A stretch of DNA of 64,000 nt, from positions 62,001 to 126,000 of the forward strand of contig JADJGZ010000005.1 in NCBI GenBank assembly GCA_016707785.1. Reading direction: 5' to 3'. Positions 8,687-18,381 of this stretch are shown here, piece by piece; positions within the stretch are counted from its first letter, which is position 1; each line of letters opens with the position of its first letter. The position numbers and the translations under genes were made by a program. Below the pieces are notes generated by a model. It was not told the origin of the DNA. It made no database searches and worked only from the letters and a program-made list of their open reading frames with translations. The DNA is from Bacteroidales bacterium. GTDB lineage: Bacteria > Bacteroidota > Bacteroidia > Bacteroidales > UBA4417.

Positions 8687-11269
8687 ATGATTAGCTTCTT
8701 CCTGAATGATAAACCTGTGGTCTACCATGGAGATGAGGAAATTACCTTACTGAATTACCTAAGGCTACAGCAAGGAATCACCTCTGTAAAGGATGGCTGT
8801 TCAGGACAAGCCAGTTGTGGAGCATGCATGGTTGAAATAAACCAGAAAGCAAAGTTGTCCTGTACCCAAAAAATGAAATTCCTTGAGAATGCACAAGTCA
8901 TCACAATGGAGGGTATTCCCGTTGAGGTAAGGGACGTGATTGCAAAAGCTTATGTTGAAAAAGGAGCTGTGCAATGTGGTTTCTGCACACCTGGCTTAAT
9001 CATGCGAACCAAGGTTCTTTTTGCAGAAAACCCGCTTGCAGACAGGCAGCAAATAGCCAAAGCCATCAACCTGAATATGTGCCGCTGTACCGGGTATATC
9101 AAAATCATTGATGCCATTGAGCAATCACTAAAACAATTAAAATCAGGCAACTCGGAAACAAATCATACCTGGCAGTCAGGAATCGGCCAGTTTTTACCCA
9201 AATATGAGGCATATGAAACGGCCATAGGTCAGCGAAAGTTTGTTAACGACCTGCATTTTGAAGGCCTCTTGCATTCGGCTTTACGCTTTACTGACCACCC
9301 AAGAGCACGGATTATCCGCATTGATACCGAGAAAGCACGCAATTATCCGGGTGTCAAAGCAGTTTTTACTGCCCAGGATATCCCGGGGGAACGGTTTACA
9401 GGCCTGATTTTCAGCGATTGGCCTTTGATGATCAGGGAGAATGAAATAACAAGGTATATTGGTGATGTACTGGCTGGTGTTGTTGCTGATGATGAAGCTA
9501 CTGCCCGGTATGCTGCCGGGATGATCGAAGTAGAATATGAAATTCTGGAACCTGTCTCAGATGCCCGACTGGCTATCACTTCTTCCTCACCAAAAGTGCA
9601 TGAAGACAAGTCTAACCTACTGGAATCGTGTATAATAAAGCGGGGCGACTCCATTCAGGATGTTTTCGACAGTACAGCCTATACTGCAAGGGGACAATAT
9701 GAAACCCAACGAATTGAACATGCCTTTCTTGAAACCGAAGCAGCTGTTGCTCTTCCTGATGGAGATGGTATACACCTATACAGCCAGGGACAAGGCATTT
9801 ATGTTGACCAGCGACAGGTTGCCTCAATCCTGGGACTTGACGAAGATCAGGTAAGAGTGACATTGGTTCCCTGTGGCGGCGGCTTTGGAGGCAGGGAAGA
9901 CATGACCGTGCAGGGGCATGTGAGTTTATTTGCGTGGAAATTAAAACAGCCGGTAAAACTTCATCTTAGCAGGGAAGAATCCATTATCATGCATCCCAAA
10001 CGTCATCCTGTGAGCATGGATATCAAGATTGCCTGTGATAAAAATGGCATTCTGACAGGCCTGAAACTGAGGGCTATCGGGGATAGTGGCGCATATGCCT
10101 CGGTCGGAACCAAAGTAATGGAGCGGGTTGCAGGGCATGCTGCAGGTGGATATCATATTCCAAATGTTGACATTGAAGCTCTTACCGTTTATACCAACAA
10201 TATTCCTTCAGGCGCTATGAGAGGATTTGGGGCGAACCAGGTTGCCTTTGCCCTCGAAAGCTGTATTGATGAACTTTGTGAGAAAGGTAAATTTGACCGT
10301 TGGCAATTTAGGTTTGATAATGCCCTGGATACCGGGAAAATGACCTCTACCGGGCAGGTTCTCGGGGAAGGTGTCGGAATCAAAGCCTGCCTTCTGGCAC
10401 TGAAAGAGCAATTCTACTCATCAAAATACGCTGGATTGGCAACCGGAATAAAGAACTCAGGGGTTGGGAATGGAATGGCTGATTTTTGTGATGTTAAGAT
10501 CCAATTCCGGTCCAAGGACAGTATATCGATTGAACATGGCTGGACAGAAATGGGCCAGGGTGTTCACAATATGGCCATTCAGACCCTGCACCAGGAAACG
10601 GGGCTGCCTGCAGAATTCATGAGTGTGAATGTGGATACCAATGCAGAAATTCCGACAGGAATGACTACATCTTCCAGGGCTACCGCTTTGCTTGGAAATG
10701 CCATTATCGATGCAGCCATCCGAATTAATGCAGACCTCGAAAATTCAACCATTGAAGAACTGGTTGGTAAAAAGTATGAAGGCAGGTATATATGTGACTG
10801 GACCACAAAGCCCGGCGCAAAAGTTGACAGGATTATTACGCATTATTCCTATGGCTATGCGGCTCAACTGGCGATTCTTGATGAACAGGGAAACCTGGCA
10901 AAGGTCATTGCCGCGCATGATGCAGGGAAAATAATGAACCCGGTGCTTTTCGAAGGTCAGATACAGGGTGCGGTGCATATGGGAATTGGTTACGCTCTTA
11001 CTGAAGACCTTCCGATGAAAGACAGTCGATTAGTTAGCACTAAACTGCGCGATTGTGGGGTGATCCCATCTGATAAAACGCCTGAAATCATTGTAATTGG
11101 AATTGAAGAAAAAGATCCTGTCGGGCCTTATGGAGCAAAGGGTATAGGCGAAATAGGCCTGGTACCCACCGCAGCAGCTATTGCAAATGCACTATACACA
11201 TTTGATGGAATAAGGAGAACACGGCTACCCATGAAACCAGGCAAAACAAAGGAATCAAAAAACAGATAA
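8687..11269 (+). CDS. xdhD: XdhD-like molybdenum hydroxylase, fused [2Fe-2S] and Mo domains
   Basis: An 860-residue fusion. Residues 1-~155 hold both [2Fe-2S] clusters of the xanthine dehydrogenase family: Cys38, Cys44, Cys47, Cys59, then CGFCTPG (~98) and NMCRCTGY (~131). The rest is the Mo-MPT cytosine dinucleotide domain, with the CGGGFGGRE glycine segment and the catalytic glutamate in YGAKGIGEIGL (Glu822). E. coli XdhD has the same two-part layout and no FAD domain. It hydroxylates purine-type rings, probably hypoxanthine/xanthine, in the cytosol. The usual FAD partner (YgfM/XdhB type) is not encoded in the window; YgfK or another flavoprotein may accept electrons. Operon member, 9 bases after the ThrC-like gene. 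Confidence 0.9.
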   Translation: MISFFLNDKPVVYHGDEEITLLNYLRLQQGITSVKDGCSGQASCGACMVEINQKAKLSCTQKMKFLENAQVITMEGIPVEVRDVIAKAYVEKGAVQCGFCTPGLIMRTKVLFAENPLADRQQIAKAINLNMCRCTGYIKIIDAIEQSLKQLKSGNSETNHTWQSGIGQFLPKYEAYETAIGQRKFVNDLHFEGLLHSALRFTDHPRARIIRIDTEKARNYPGVKAVFTAQDIPGERFTGLIFSDWPLMIRENEITRYIGDVLAGVVADDEATARYAAGMIEVEYEILEPVSDARLAITSSSPKVHEDKSNLLESCIIKRGDSIQDVFDSTAYTARGQYETQRIEHAFLETEAAVALPDGDGIHLYSQGQGIYVDQRQVASILGLDEDQVRVTLVPCGGGFGGREDMTVQGHVSLFAWKLKQPVKLHLSREESIIMHPKRHPVSMDIKIACDKNGILTGLKLRAIGDSGAYASVGTKVMERVAGHAAGGYHIPNVDIEALTVYTNNIPSGAMRGFGANQVAFALESCIDELCEKGKFDRWQFRFDNALDTGKMTSTGQVLGEGVGIKACLLALKEQFYSSKYAGLATGIKNSGVGNGMADFCDVKIQFRSKDSISIEHGWTEMGQGVHNMAIQTLHQETGLPAEFMSVNVDTNAEIPTGMTTSSRATALLGNAIIDAAIRINADLENSTIEELVGKKYEGRYICDWTTKPGAKVDRIITHYSYGYAAQLAILDEQGNLAKVIAAHDAGKIMNPVLFEGQIQGAVHMGIGYALTEDLPMKDSRLVSTKLRDCGVIPSDKTPEIIVIGIEEKDPVGPYGAKGIGEIGLVPTAAAIANALYTFDGIRRTRLPMKPGKTKESKNR

Positions 11270-11339
11270 CTAATAATAAATTCAAACTCTAAATAAATAT
11301 CACTGACAATTAAATGATTAACTTATAAATCAAATTTAT

Positions 11340-11798
11340 ATGGCTACACTTCAGCAAATCGAGCAATTTACTGCTCAGCACCATATTGCCATTGCTGGGA
11401 TATCCAGGACTCCGCATAAATTTGGTAACAATGTGGCAAAAGAACTAATTAAACAAGGATATACTATCTATCCCATAAGTCTTCATCTGACCGAATTTGA
11501 AGGCAAAACCTGCTATAAAAGCATTGACGACCTGCCAGATAAAGTAACCTCTATCTTCATCTCCACAAAAGCGGTCCAGACTAAGGAACTACTGGCTGAA
11601 GTTAAGAAAAAAGGCATCCAGCATATTTGGCTGCAGCAGGGATCAGCTGATGCTGAACTGTTACTTTCGGTAAAAGATGCAAAGGAAAATATTATCAGCG
11701 GTTTATGTTTGCTAATGTTTACTAAACCTGCACATTTTATGCACCGCACGCACGCATTTTTCAAGAAGACTTTTGGCAGCTATCCAAAATATGCATAA
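11340..11798 (+). CDS. CoA-binding domain protein (YccU type)
   Basis: A 152-residue single Rossmann domain of the CoA_binding_2 family. The N-terminal AIAGISRTPHKFGNNVAKEL segment and GYTIYPISLHL strand are the nucleotide-binding part, and the conserved cysteine in ISGLCLLMF is present. Small stand-alone proteins of this family are common and poorly characterised; they may bind CoA or a related nucleotide. It lies 70 bases after xdhD and its stop codon overlaps the start of the next gene, so it is likely part of the same transcript. Why it sits in a purine locus is unknown. Confidence 0.8.
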   Translation: MATLQQIEQFTAQHHIAIAGISRTPHKFGNNVAKELIKQGYTIYPISLHLTEFEGKTCYKSIDDLPDKVTSIFISTKAVQTKELLAEVKKKGIQHIWLQQGSADAELLLSVKDAKENIISGLCLLMFTKPAHFMHRTHAFFKKTFGSYPKYA

Positions 11799-12795
11799 GA
11801 AACTAAGTGTTGACGAGAATGTATGCTCTGATGTTGCAGAACTTCTTAGACGTTTGCCACTGAGGGCATCTTTCTATGACCGTCCATTCCTCAGTGTGAA
11901 AGCAGATACAGAGCTTAAGCTGAGAGGTTTCTTCTTTGCTGTGGCCATCTGTCATCAAACATATACCCTGCATCACAAAACTCTGAATATTTTTGGCTGG
12001 GATTACCTTGAATACTCCTTTCATAAGCTTATCGCCGAAAACCATAGCTTTCTTCAACCAGGACACCTTTCTGGATTTCCTAAAAATCAGATCATAAAGG
12101 AGTTAGCAGAATTCTTTTCTCCTGATTCTGATGCCGGTACAAGCACCCTGGATAGCATTGATGAAAGAGTTGACTTGCTCCTTGAACTTGAACAGTTTGT
12201 GGATCAGCATTTTCAATCAAGCTATCTTAATTTGGTTACATCAACCAACAACTATTTGATTAACAATAATAAAGGTTATTACGAAATTCTTCCTTTAACC
12301 TCCGCATTTTCAGATCCTTTAAGGAAAAAGATTACCTTCCTGTTAAAATTGCTTGAAGAGGCGAAATTGATTACCATTCAGGATCCTGAGCATTTTATCC
12401 CCATCATGGATTATCATATGCAAAGAGTGTTAATGCGGTTGGGCTGTGTTCAAATCAATGATGAAGAATTAAAAAATAATCTCATCAACCGGAATGAAAT
12501 AGACGATGATTCCGAAGTCCGTTTAGCCTGTATAAGGGCCTTTGAAATTATCTCCAGACTTTCAGGCCATCCGGTTACCAAAATGAATGATTTCTTCTGG
12601 TCGCTGGGAAGAAGCTGCTGCAATGAGTCTCCACTTTGTGAGTTTCACCATTGCGAGAAAACGCCCTGTACATTTTTTGAAATAGTTGATCTAAAAGAAC
12701 ATAAAGACTGTTACTTCAAGTCCTGCTGCAAGGGTTACAGTGATCCTTCCGTCAGGAAATTGTGGCAACCTGTTATTCAAACTCATTACTACTAA
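11791..12795 (+). CDS. unrecognised cytosolic protein with Cys-rich C-terminus
   Basis: I do not recognise this 334-residue protein with confidence. The ATG at 11791 overlaps the preceding stop by 8 bases (a TTG at 11773 would add six residues), and the stop precedes the SsnA start by five bases, so it is tightly bound into the purine operon. It is mostly helical in appearance with no signal peptide or membrane span. The central part has MDYHMQRVLMRLGCV, and the last ~65 residues hold at least eight cysteines and two histidine pairs (SCCNESPLCEFHHCEKTPC, then DCYFKSCC), which suggests a metal or FeS site. The helical core followed by a Cys cluster recalls HhH-GPD glycosylase-type folds, but the spacing is not the classical endonuclease III one. 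Treat function as unknown. Confidence 0.75.
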   Translation: MHKKLSVDENVCSDVAELLRRLPLRASFYDRPFLSVKADTELKLRGFFFAVAICHQTYTLHHKTLNIFGWDYLEYSFHKLIAENHSFLQPGHLSGFPKNQIIKELAEFFSPDSDAGTSTLDSIDERVDLLLELEQFVDQHFQSSYLNLVTSTNNYLINNNKGYYEILPLTSAFSDPLRKKITFLLKLLEEAKLITIQDPEHFIPIMDYHMQRVLMRLGCVQINDEELKNNLINRNEIDDDSEVRLACIRAFEIISRLSGHPVTKMNDFFWSLGRSCCNESPLCEFHHCEKTPCTFFEIVDLKEHKDCYFKSCCKGYSDPSVRKLWQPVIQTHYY

Positions 12796-12800
12796 GAACT

Positions 12801-14066
12801 ATGCTGTTACTCAAAAACGGAACATTTATCCATTGGGATACCCTGGAATTTTCCAATTCTGACATACTGGTCTTGCCGGGTAAAGAGGGTAAACTTATCC
12901 TGAATCCAGGCATGGATGAATCAGCCGGTGCACAGGAAATTGACTGCAATGGACAATTCATTACCCGGTCGTTTGCCTGCGGACATCATCATGTTTATTC
13001 GGCCCTTGCAAGAGGAATGGGAGCCCCAAAGAAAAATCCTGAAAACTTCAATGAGATTCTTCAATACATCTGGTGGACATTGGACAAAGCACTGGATGAA
13101 GAGATGATCTACTCAAGTGCTTTGGCAACTGCCATGGCCTGTGCAAGGAATGGTGTCACCTTCGCCATCGACCACCATGCATCCCCGAATTCAATACCGG
13201 GCAGTCTTTCTGTGATCGCTGAGGCTTTTGAGAAGGTTGGAGTAGGACATCTGCTCTGTTATGAAATTACCGACAGGGATGGCATGGAGAAGTCAACTCA
13301 AGGCCTAAGAGAAACCGAACAATATTTATCAAAACACCAGGGACTTGTTGGCTTGCATGCTTCCTTTACTGTTGGGGATCATACATTGAATCAGGTAGTT
13401 AAACTGGCCGAAGCCACAAATTCGGGTATACATGTCCATGTAGCTGAAGCGCTCTCAGACCAGGAGCACAGCATGGCAACCTATGGTAAAAGAGTAGTAG
13501 AACGCTTTGCTGAAGCAGGTGTCCTTCAGTTTCCAAAAACCATTTTAGGCCATTGCCTTCATCTGAGTGAACATGAAAGAGGCTTGATATCCGGTTCCAA
13601 TGCCTGGGTAGTAGAGAATATGGAGAGCAATCTCAATAACGGAGTGGGCTTTTTTAATGGTAAAGGTTTGGGTGAACGGATTATGCTAGGGACAGATGGT
13701 ATGCATAGCGACATGCTAAGAAGTGCAAAATCAGCATTTTTCAGTGGACATCTTCATGAAAATATCGACTATGCCGAAACCTACAGGCGGTTCAGAAATG
13801 TGCACAATTATCTGGATAACAATAATTTCACAGGAGATTCCGATAATAACCTGGTGATCCTCGATTATAATACCCCTACTCCACTCACAGCCAACAATTT
13901 CCTGGGCCATTTCCTGTTTGGGATTGAAAGCAGTCATGTTAAGCATGTGATAGCCAATGGTAAATTAATCGTGGAAGACAGGGAAATAGTAACAGTGAAT
14001 GAGGAAAACATTCTGAATGAATCCCGTAAACAGGCTGAAAGGTTATGGAAACGAATGTCAGCCTGA
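12801..14066 (+). CDS. ssnA: SsnA-type amidohydrolase
   Basis: Member of the metal-dependent amidohydrolase (cytosine deaminase/chlorohydrolase-like) superfamily and close in layout to E. coli SsnA. I place the start at ATG 12801 (MLLLKNGTF), which matches the SsnA N-terminus; upstream non-ATG codons would add thirteen residues that have no counterpart. Metal ligands are seen in CGHHHVYSAL (~58), HVHVAEAL, LGHCLHLSE and GTDGMHSD. Further SsnA-like stretches are WWTLDKALDEE, DHHASPNSIPGSLS and LDYNTPTPL. The probable job is hydrolysis of a ring-opened or ring-bearing purine intermediate in the cytosol; the exact substrate is not proven. The stop overlaps the HyuA start by 22 bases. Confidence 0.9.
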   Translation: MLLLKNGTFIHWDTLEFSNSDILVLPGKEGKLILNPGMDESAGAQEIDCNGQFITRSFACGHHHVYSALARGMGAPKKNPENFNEILQYIWWTLDKALDEEMIYSSALATAMACARNGVTFAIDHHASPNSIPGSLSVIAEAFEKVGVGHLLCYEITDRDGMEKSTQGLRETEQYLSKHQGLVGLHASFTVGDHTLNQVVKLAEATNSGIHVHVAEALSDQEHSMATYGKRVVERFAEAGVLQFPKTILGHCLHLSEHERGLISGSNAWVVENMESNLNNGVGFFNGKGLGERIMLGTDGMHSDMLRSAKSAFFSGHLHENIDYAETYRRFRNVHNYLDNNNFTGDSDNNLVILDYNTPTPLTANNFLGHFLFGIESSHVKHVIANGKLIVEDREIVTVNEENILNESRKQAERLWKRMSA

Positions 14067-15391
14067 TAAACAGGCAGTACCTTATCTGCAATGGCCTGAT
14101 TGTCAATCCTGACAAGTCGGAATATGCAGATATTGCCACGGAAAACGGGAAGATTATTGCCTTAGGGAAGCTAAATCCTTCAGAATACGCTGGATTTGAA
14201 TACATTGATGCAAGTGGTAAACTCATCTTCCCCGGAGGTATCGACCCACATGTTCATTTCGCTCTGCCAACCCCGGCCGGAAACTCATGCGATGATTTCT
14301 TAAGCGGAAGCAGGGCTGCTTTATCCGGTGGCACCTCAGCCATTATTGATTTTGTTACCCCTAAACGGGGACAATCCCTTATTGAAGCCTACCATCTTCG
14401 GCAAAAAGAAGCTGAATCCAGTTTGTGCAGCTATAAACTGCATATGGGTATCAGCGAATGGAATGAAACGGTTAAACAGGAAGTTATTCAATGCATCCGT
14501 GAATTAGGTATTAAATCATTTAAAGCTTACCTGGCCTACAAGACTTCCATCGGGATCAGTGTTGATGACCTCAGGCAGCTCATGCTGGTTGTTGGTGAAG
14601 AAGGGGGAATTGTTCTGGTACATTGTGAAGAAGGAGACAAAATCAGTGAACTTCAGAAAAAGTATATTTCTGAAGGAAAGACTCATGCCGCATATCATGC
14701 ACTTTCGCGTCCGCCGGAGACTGAAATCAATGCAATCAATCAGGTTATCAGGTTTTCAGAGGAGACCTCCTGTCCTGCCTATATCGTGCATATTTCAACA
14801 GCTGAAGGAGCCAGGAATGTAAGAATGGCAAAGGAAAAGGGCTTGAAAGTGTATGGTGAAACCTGTATTCAGTACCTGATGCTGAATGATGAGGTATATA
14901 ATCCTGACAAGGATAATTATCAGGTATTTCCTTACGTGATATCCCCTCCCATCCGCTCAGAAGAAAACAGGACAGGGTTATGGGAAGAACTGCTGAAAGG
15001 AGCAATTGACACCATTGCCACAGATCATTGCCCGTTTAATACTTTCGGACAGAAAGACAAAGGACTGGATGATTTCACGAAGATTCCCAATGGAGCTGGT
15101 GGAGTGGAATTCAGAATGGGCTTGATGTACACTTTCGGCGTGCTCACAAAAAAAATCAGCCTGCAACAGATGGTATGTCTCACTTCAACCAACGCAGCCC
15201 GAATCTTTGGCTGGGGTGATAAAAAAGGAAAATTAAAAGTAGGATTTGATGCCGACCTTCTGATCTGGGTTCCAGAACCCACGGGAATTATAAGCCAAAA
15301 GGATCAGTATCAGCGGTGTGATTCCAATATCTATGAAGGTATACACATCAGTGGAAAAGTATTTGATATAATCGTGAGCGGGCATCACTGA
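14045..15391 (+). CDS. hyuA: dihydropyrimidinase/hydantoinase (HyuA type)
   Basis: A cyclic amidohydrolase of 448 residues. Visible metal and catalytic positions are GIDPHVHF, the carbamylatable lysine in IKSFKAYLAY (Lys160), VHCEEGD, VHISTAEG and TDHCPF, all in the order of D-hydantoinase/dihydropyrimidinase. In the E. coli island hyuA encodes the ring-opening hydantoinase. The ATG at 14045 lies inside the end of ssnA (22-base overlap), so the two are translationally coupled. It is the last intact gene of the rightward operon; the following gene is decayed and the rest of the locus lies on the other strand. Confidence 0.92.
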   Translation: METNVSLINRQYLICNGLIVNPDKSEYADIATENGKIIALGKLNPSEYAGFEYIDASGKLIFPGGIDPHVHFALPTPAGNSCDDFLSGSRAALSGGTSAIIDFVTPKRGQSLIEAYHLRQKEAESSLCSYKLHMGISEWNETVKQEVIQCIRELGIKSFKAYLAYKTSIGISVDDLRQLMLVVGEEGGIVLVHCEEGDKISELQKKYISEGKTHAAYHALSRPPETEINAINQVIRFSEETSCPAYIVHISTAEGARNVRMAKEKGLKVYGETCIQYLMLNDEVYNPDKDNYQVFPYVISPPIRSEENRTGLWEELLKGAIDTIATDHCPFNTFGQKDKGLDDFTKIPNGAGGVEFRMGLMYTFGVLTKKISLQQMVCLTSTNAARIFGWGDKKGKLKVGFDADLLIWVPEPTGIISQKDQYQRCDSNIYEGIHISGKVFDIIVSGHH

Positions 15392-15419
15392 GTGTGTTGA
15401 AAAAGAGGCAAATAATCAC

Positions 15420-15427
15420 TATATTTG
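15420..15427 (+). promoter_or_regulatory. promoter -7 element upstream of the decayed gene at 15.5 kb
   Basis: TATATTTG, 83 bases before the ATG at 15510. It suggests that the secreted-protein gene once had its own transcript, independent of hyuA. Confidence 0.35.
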
Positions 15428-15509
15428 AGAGTATAAATAAACACGTTATTGATTAAACGCTTGTATCGCCTCCTTTTCTATCCTATCTGAGATATACTTC
15501 TATTGTTCC

Positions 15510-16659
15510 ATGCTTCTCAGAAAACCCAAGGCCATGAAAGCTGCATCTTTGATCATCTTGCTTGCGATATTCGTTTATTTCACCGGAAATACACAAGTTA
15601 GCTCAGTTTCGCCAACAGACATTATCACTGATTTTCACCACGATACCTCCCCCGCACTTTGCGACATGCCATTGATTTTGCCAGGAGAGAAAACGTCCAG
15701 GTGGAAAAACAATGAAATCCCTAACCAGCCCTTTTCTGCACAATGGGCTGGATATCAAGGTTCTGACGGACGCGTTTTTGAGCAGGATCCTGCTATTCAG
15801 GATTTTATGGGATTGGAAGCACCGGTAAGTACAATCCTCAATTATGATGGCATTCCCGGAAACGGCACCAACGCCCCTCCCGACCCTGTAGGTGATGTTG
15901 GCATGAACCATTATGTACAAGCTGTCAATACCTCTTTTGCAGTGTACGAAAAAACCGGGAACCTTGTGTATGGACCGGCAAGCCTTGGAACCATCTGGCA
16001 GGGATTTCCGGGAGGCTATACCACTGATGGTGACCCTATTGTGCTATACGATCAGCTTGCCGGAAGATGGATCATGAGCCAGTTTTCGTTACCAAACTAT
16101 CCTAATGGCCCGTATTATGAACTCATTGCTGTTTCTCAAACCGAAAGTCCATTGGGGGCCTGGCACCGGTATGCCTTCCAGTTCAGCAAAATGCCTGACT
16201 ATCCCAAATTTGGTGTGTGGCCGGATGGATATTACTTTTCAGCAAAATCATTTTCAGGCACTAACTGGCAGGCCCATGGTGCTGTTGGGCGGGATTCAAG
16301 CTTGCTGGAGGTACGCCCGGATGATTATGTTTCAGCAGGAAACATCCCTGAAACAAATGCTGCCAGCCGACCTGGATGGTACTGCCGGCCCAGCAGGTTC
16401 CCCCGGTCTTTTCATCATGGTGAGCGACGATGCCATGGGCGATACGACCGATCATCTCATGATCTATCAACTCCATACTGATTGGCAAAATATAGCAAAT
16501 ACCTCATTCACAGGACCATTAATACTTAATACATTGGCTTTCGACCAGACACTCTGCTCGCAGGGGATATCCTGTATTCCGCAAAAAGGAACAGGCCAAC
16601 GCCTGGATGCACTTTCCAACTTATGCCAGCTCAACCGGAATTTGGACCGATGCTTGTAA
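15510..16659 (+). pseudogene. decayed secreted protein gene
   Basis: The 5' part encodes an apparent signal peptide (from ATG 15510 or 15534) and a secreted protein with GIPGNGTNAPPDPVGDVGMN and LYDQLAGRWIMSQFSLP, a type seen in large extracellular Bacteroidota proteins. Around 16283-16340 the reading continues in a second frame (ARMIMFQQETSLKQMLPADL, then SDDAMGDTTDHLMIYQLHTDW) up to KGTGQRLDALSN near 16620, after which recognisable coding is lost. In intact relatives a longer C-terminal part would follow. A frameshift plus loss of the 3' half makes this a pseudogene, not just a sequencing slip. It sits between the two convergent arms of the purine locus. Confidence 0.7.
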
Positions 16660-17092
16660 ATCTCCGTTGAAGCCGGATAATAACCTGCATGCACGTGGTG
16701 TGAAAGAGGCGCACCAGCGGTATGCGAAATTTTCCTCAATGGCGAGGAATAGTGATCCCAGGACTTATGTCGATGCTTGAAGAAATTGTTTTACCGGGTT
16801 AGGTTCCAGGGATTATCCTGGGGGTTACTCTCAATGAATGTGCCGCGGGGATGCAACCTTCTGGTAAACGATACCACCAATATTGACGGGCAGGCAAGCC
16901 AGGCTTTGTTTAGCCATGGCTCCCCCTTTACGGTGGGGAAGTGTGATATGCCGGCAACCCGCCCGGTTTCTGAAAATCAGGAGTTGGTGAGCACAGATTC
17001 AGCTTGAGGCTCGAATTGAGGCAGGCATATATCTGTGCATGTTCACTGCCGGAAACAGCAAAGAACTACACAAACTAATAAGGATCAGATAA
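16660..17092. other. 433-base gap with no supported gene
   Basis: Short open stretches exist in several frames but none has a recognisable domain, start context or composition like the neighbours. It is probably residue of the decayed gene before it or rearranged DNA. The leftward ygeW gene ends at its right edge. Confidence 0.5.
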
Positions 17093-18283
17093 TTAGAGAA
17101 CCCTAGGGGAATTCTTATCAGCAACTTCCCGAAGCACCCGGGCAGGATTTGCAAAACGGTTGGTAAGCATCATCGCAGCAATGATATAAGGCTTAAATCC
17201 GGCTTGTTTATATAAGGGCACCCTGTACCTTTCGAAAACAGAGGCAGCAACTTCACCCTGCTTGCAGCTAACACCGGTGATATCTGCAGGTAAGCAATGC
17301 AGGTAAAGGGCTTTAGCATCCTTTGTAAGCTTCATTTTATCCTCTGTACATTCCCAATCCATGAATTTTGCATTATTTGCAAGGCATTCCTTCTCAAGGG
17401 ATTTCAATCCATCATGGTCTGAAGCCCTAAGCAGGCTGGTTCTTCTTTCCATCACATGATAGGGAGCCCAGCTTTTGGGGTAAACTATATCAGCACCCTT
17501 GAATGCTTCTTCCATGGAATTTGACACTTTAAAGCTTCCACCACTTTCAGCAGCCTGCCTTCCCGCTGTTTCAACCACTTCAGGAATTAAACCGTACCCT
17601 TCGGGATAAGCAAGTTCCACATCCATACCGAAACGAGTCATCAGTCCTATAATACCCTGAGGAACAGAAAGTGGCTTTCCATAGCTTGGTGAATATGCCC
17701 AGGTCATGGCAATCTTCTTTCCTTTCAATGCATCCAGGGAGCCAAAAACAGATTTTAGGTGCAGAAGGTCAGCCATACTTTGCGTAGGATGATCAATATC
17801 GCATTGAAGGTTAACAATGCCTGGACGCTGCGGAAGAACACCATCGGCAAAGGCTTCATCAAGTGCTGCGCCTACTTCACGCATATAAGCATTCCCGGCT
17901 CCAAGGTACATATCGTCGCGAATTCCAATGATATCACTTAAGAAAGAGATCATTGCAGAAGTCTCCCTAACAGTTTCGCCATGAGCAATTTGCGATTTCC
18001 CTTCATCCAGGTCCTGAACAGCAAGTCCCAGCAAATTTGCCGCAGAAGCAAATGAAAACCTTGTCCGGGTTGAATTATCCCTGAACTGAGAAATGGCCAG
18101 TCCTGAATCAAAAACCCTGGCTGAAATATTATTGTCACGAAGTGATTTTAAGGCTTCTGCAACTGCTAAAATCGTTTTCAGGTCAGCAATTGATTTTTCC
18201 CAGGTGAGAAGAAAATCCTTTTGGTATAATTGTGAACTAAGAGCGTCCAGTTCTGTTAAATTCTTTTGAAAATTCGGGTTCAT
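17093..18283 (-). CDS. ygeW: YgeW-type carbamoyltransferase
   Basis: A 396-residue aspartate/ornithine carbamoyltransferase superfamily protein that follows E. coli YgeW almost motif by motif: QFRDNSTRTRFSFASA (carbamoyl phosphate loop, residues 71-75 STRTR), DLDEGKSQIAHGETVRET, REVGAALDEAF, NLQCDIDHPTQSMADL, KIAMTWAYSPSYGKPLSVPQ and LHCLPADITGVSCKQGEV. In purine degradation it is thought to exchange a carbamoyl group so that carbamoyl phosphate can be used for ATP by carbamate kinase; no carbamate kinase gene is in the window. Cytosolic, probably trimeric by family. It follows ygeY by 98 bases on the same strand. Length is normal and no key residue looks missing. Confidence 0.94.
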   Translation of the reverse strand: MNPNFQKNLTELDALSSQLYQKDFLLTWEKSIADLKTILAVAEALKSLRDNNISARVFDSGLAISQFRDNSTRTRFSFASAANLLGLAVQDLDEGKSQIAHGETVRETSAMISFLSDIIGIRDDMYLGAGNAYMREVGAALDEAFADGVLPQRPGIVNLQCDIDHPTQSMADLLHLKSVFGSLDALKGKKIAMTWAYSPSYGKPLSVPQGIIGLMTRFGMDVELAYPEGYGLIPEVVETAGRQAAESGGSFKVSNSMEEAFKGADIVYPKSWAPYHVMERRTSLLRASDHDGLKSLEKECLANNAKFMDWECTEDKMKLTKDAKALYLHCLPADITGVSCKQGEVAASVFERYRVPLYKQAGFKPYIIAAMMLTNRFANPARVLREVADKNSPRVL

Positions 18284-18381
18284 ATCCGCTATCTATTTAT
18301 GTTTTTTTTAATTACCTTGTTTTCAGACTTTTACAGGAGGTTTGCAAAAATCATTCAGCCAAAGTCACTTTTTTTTTTTGA

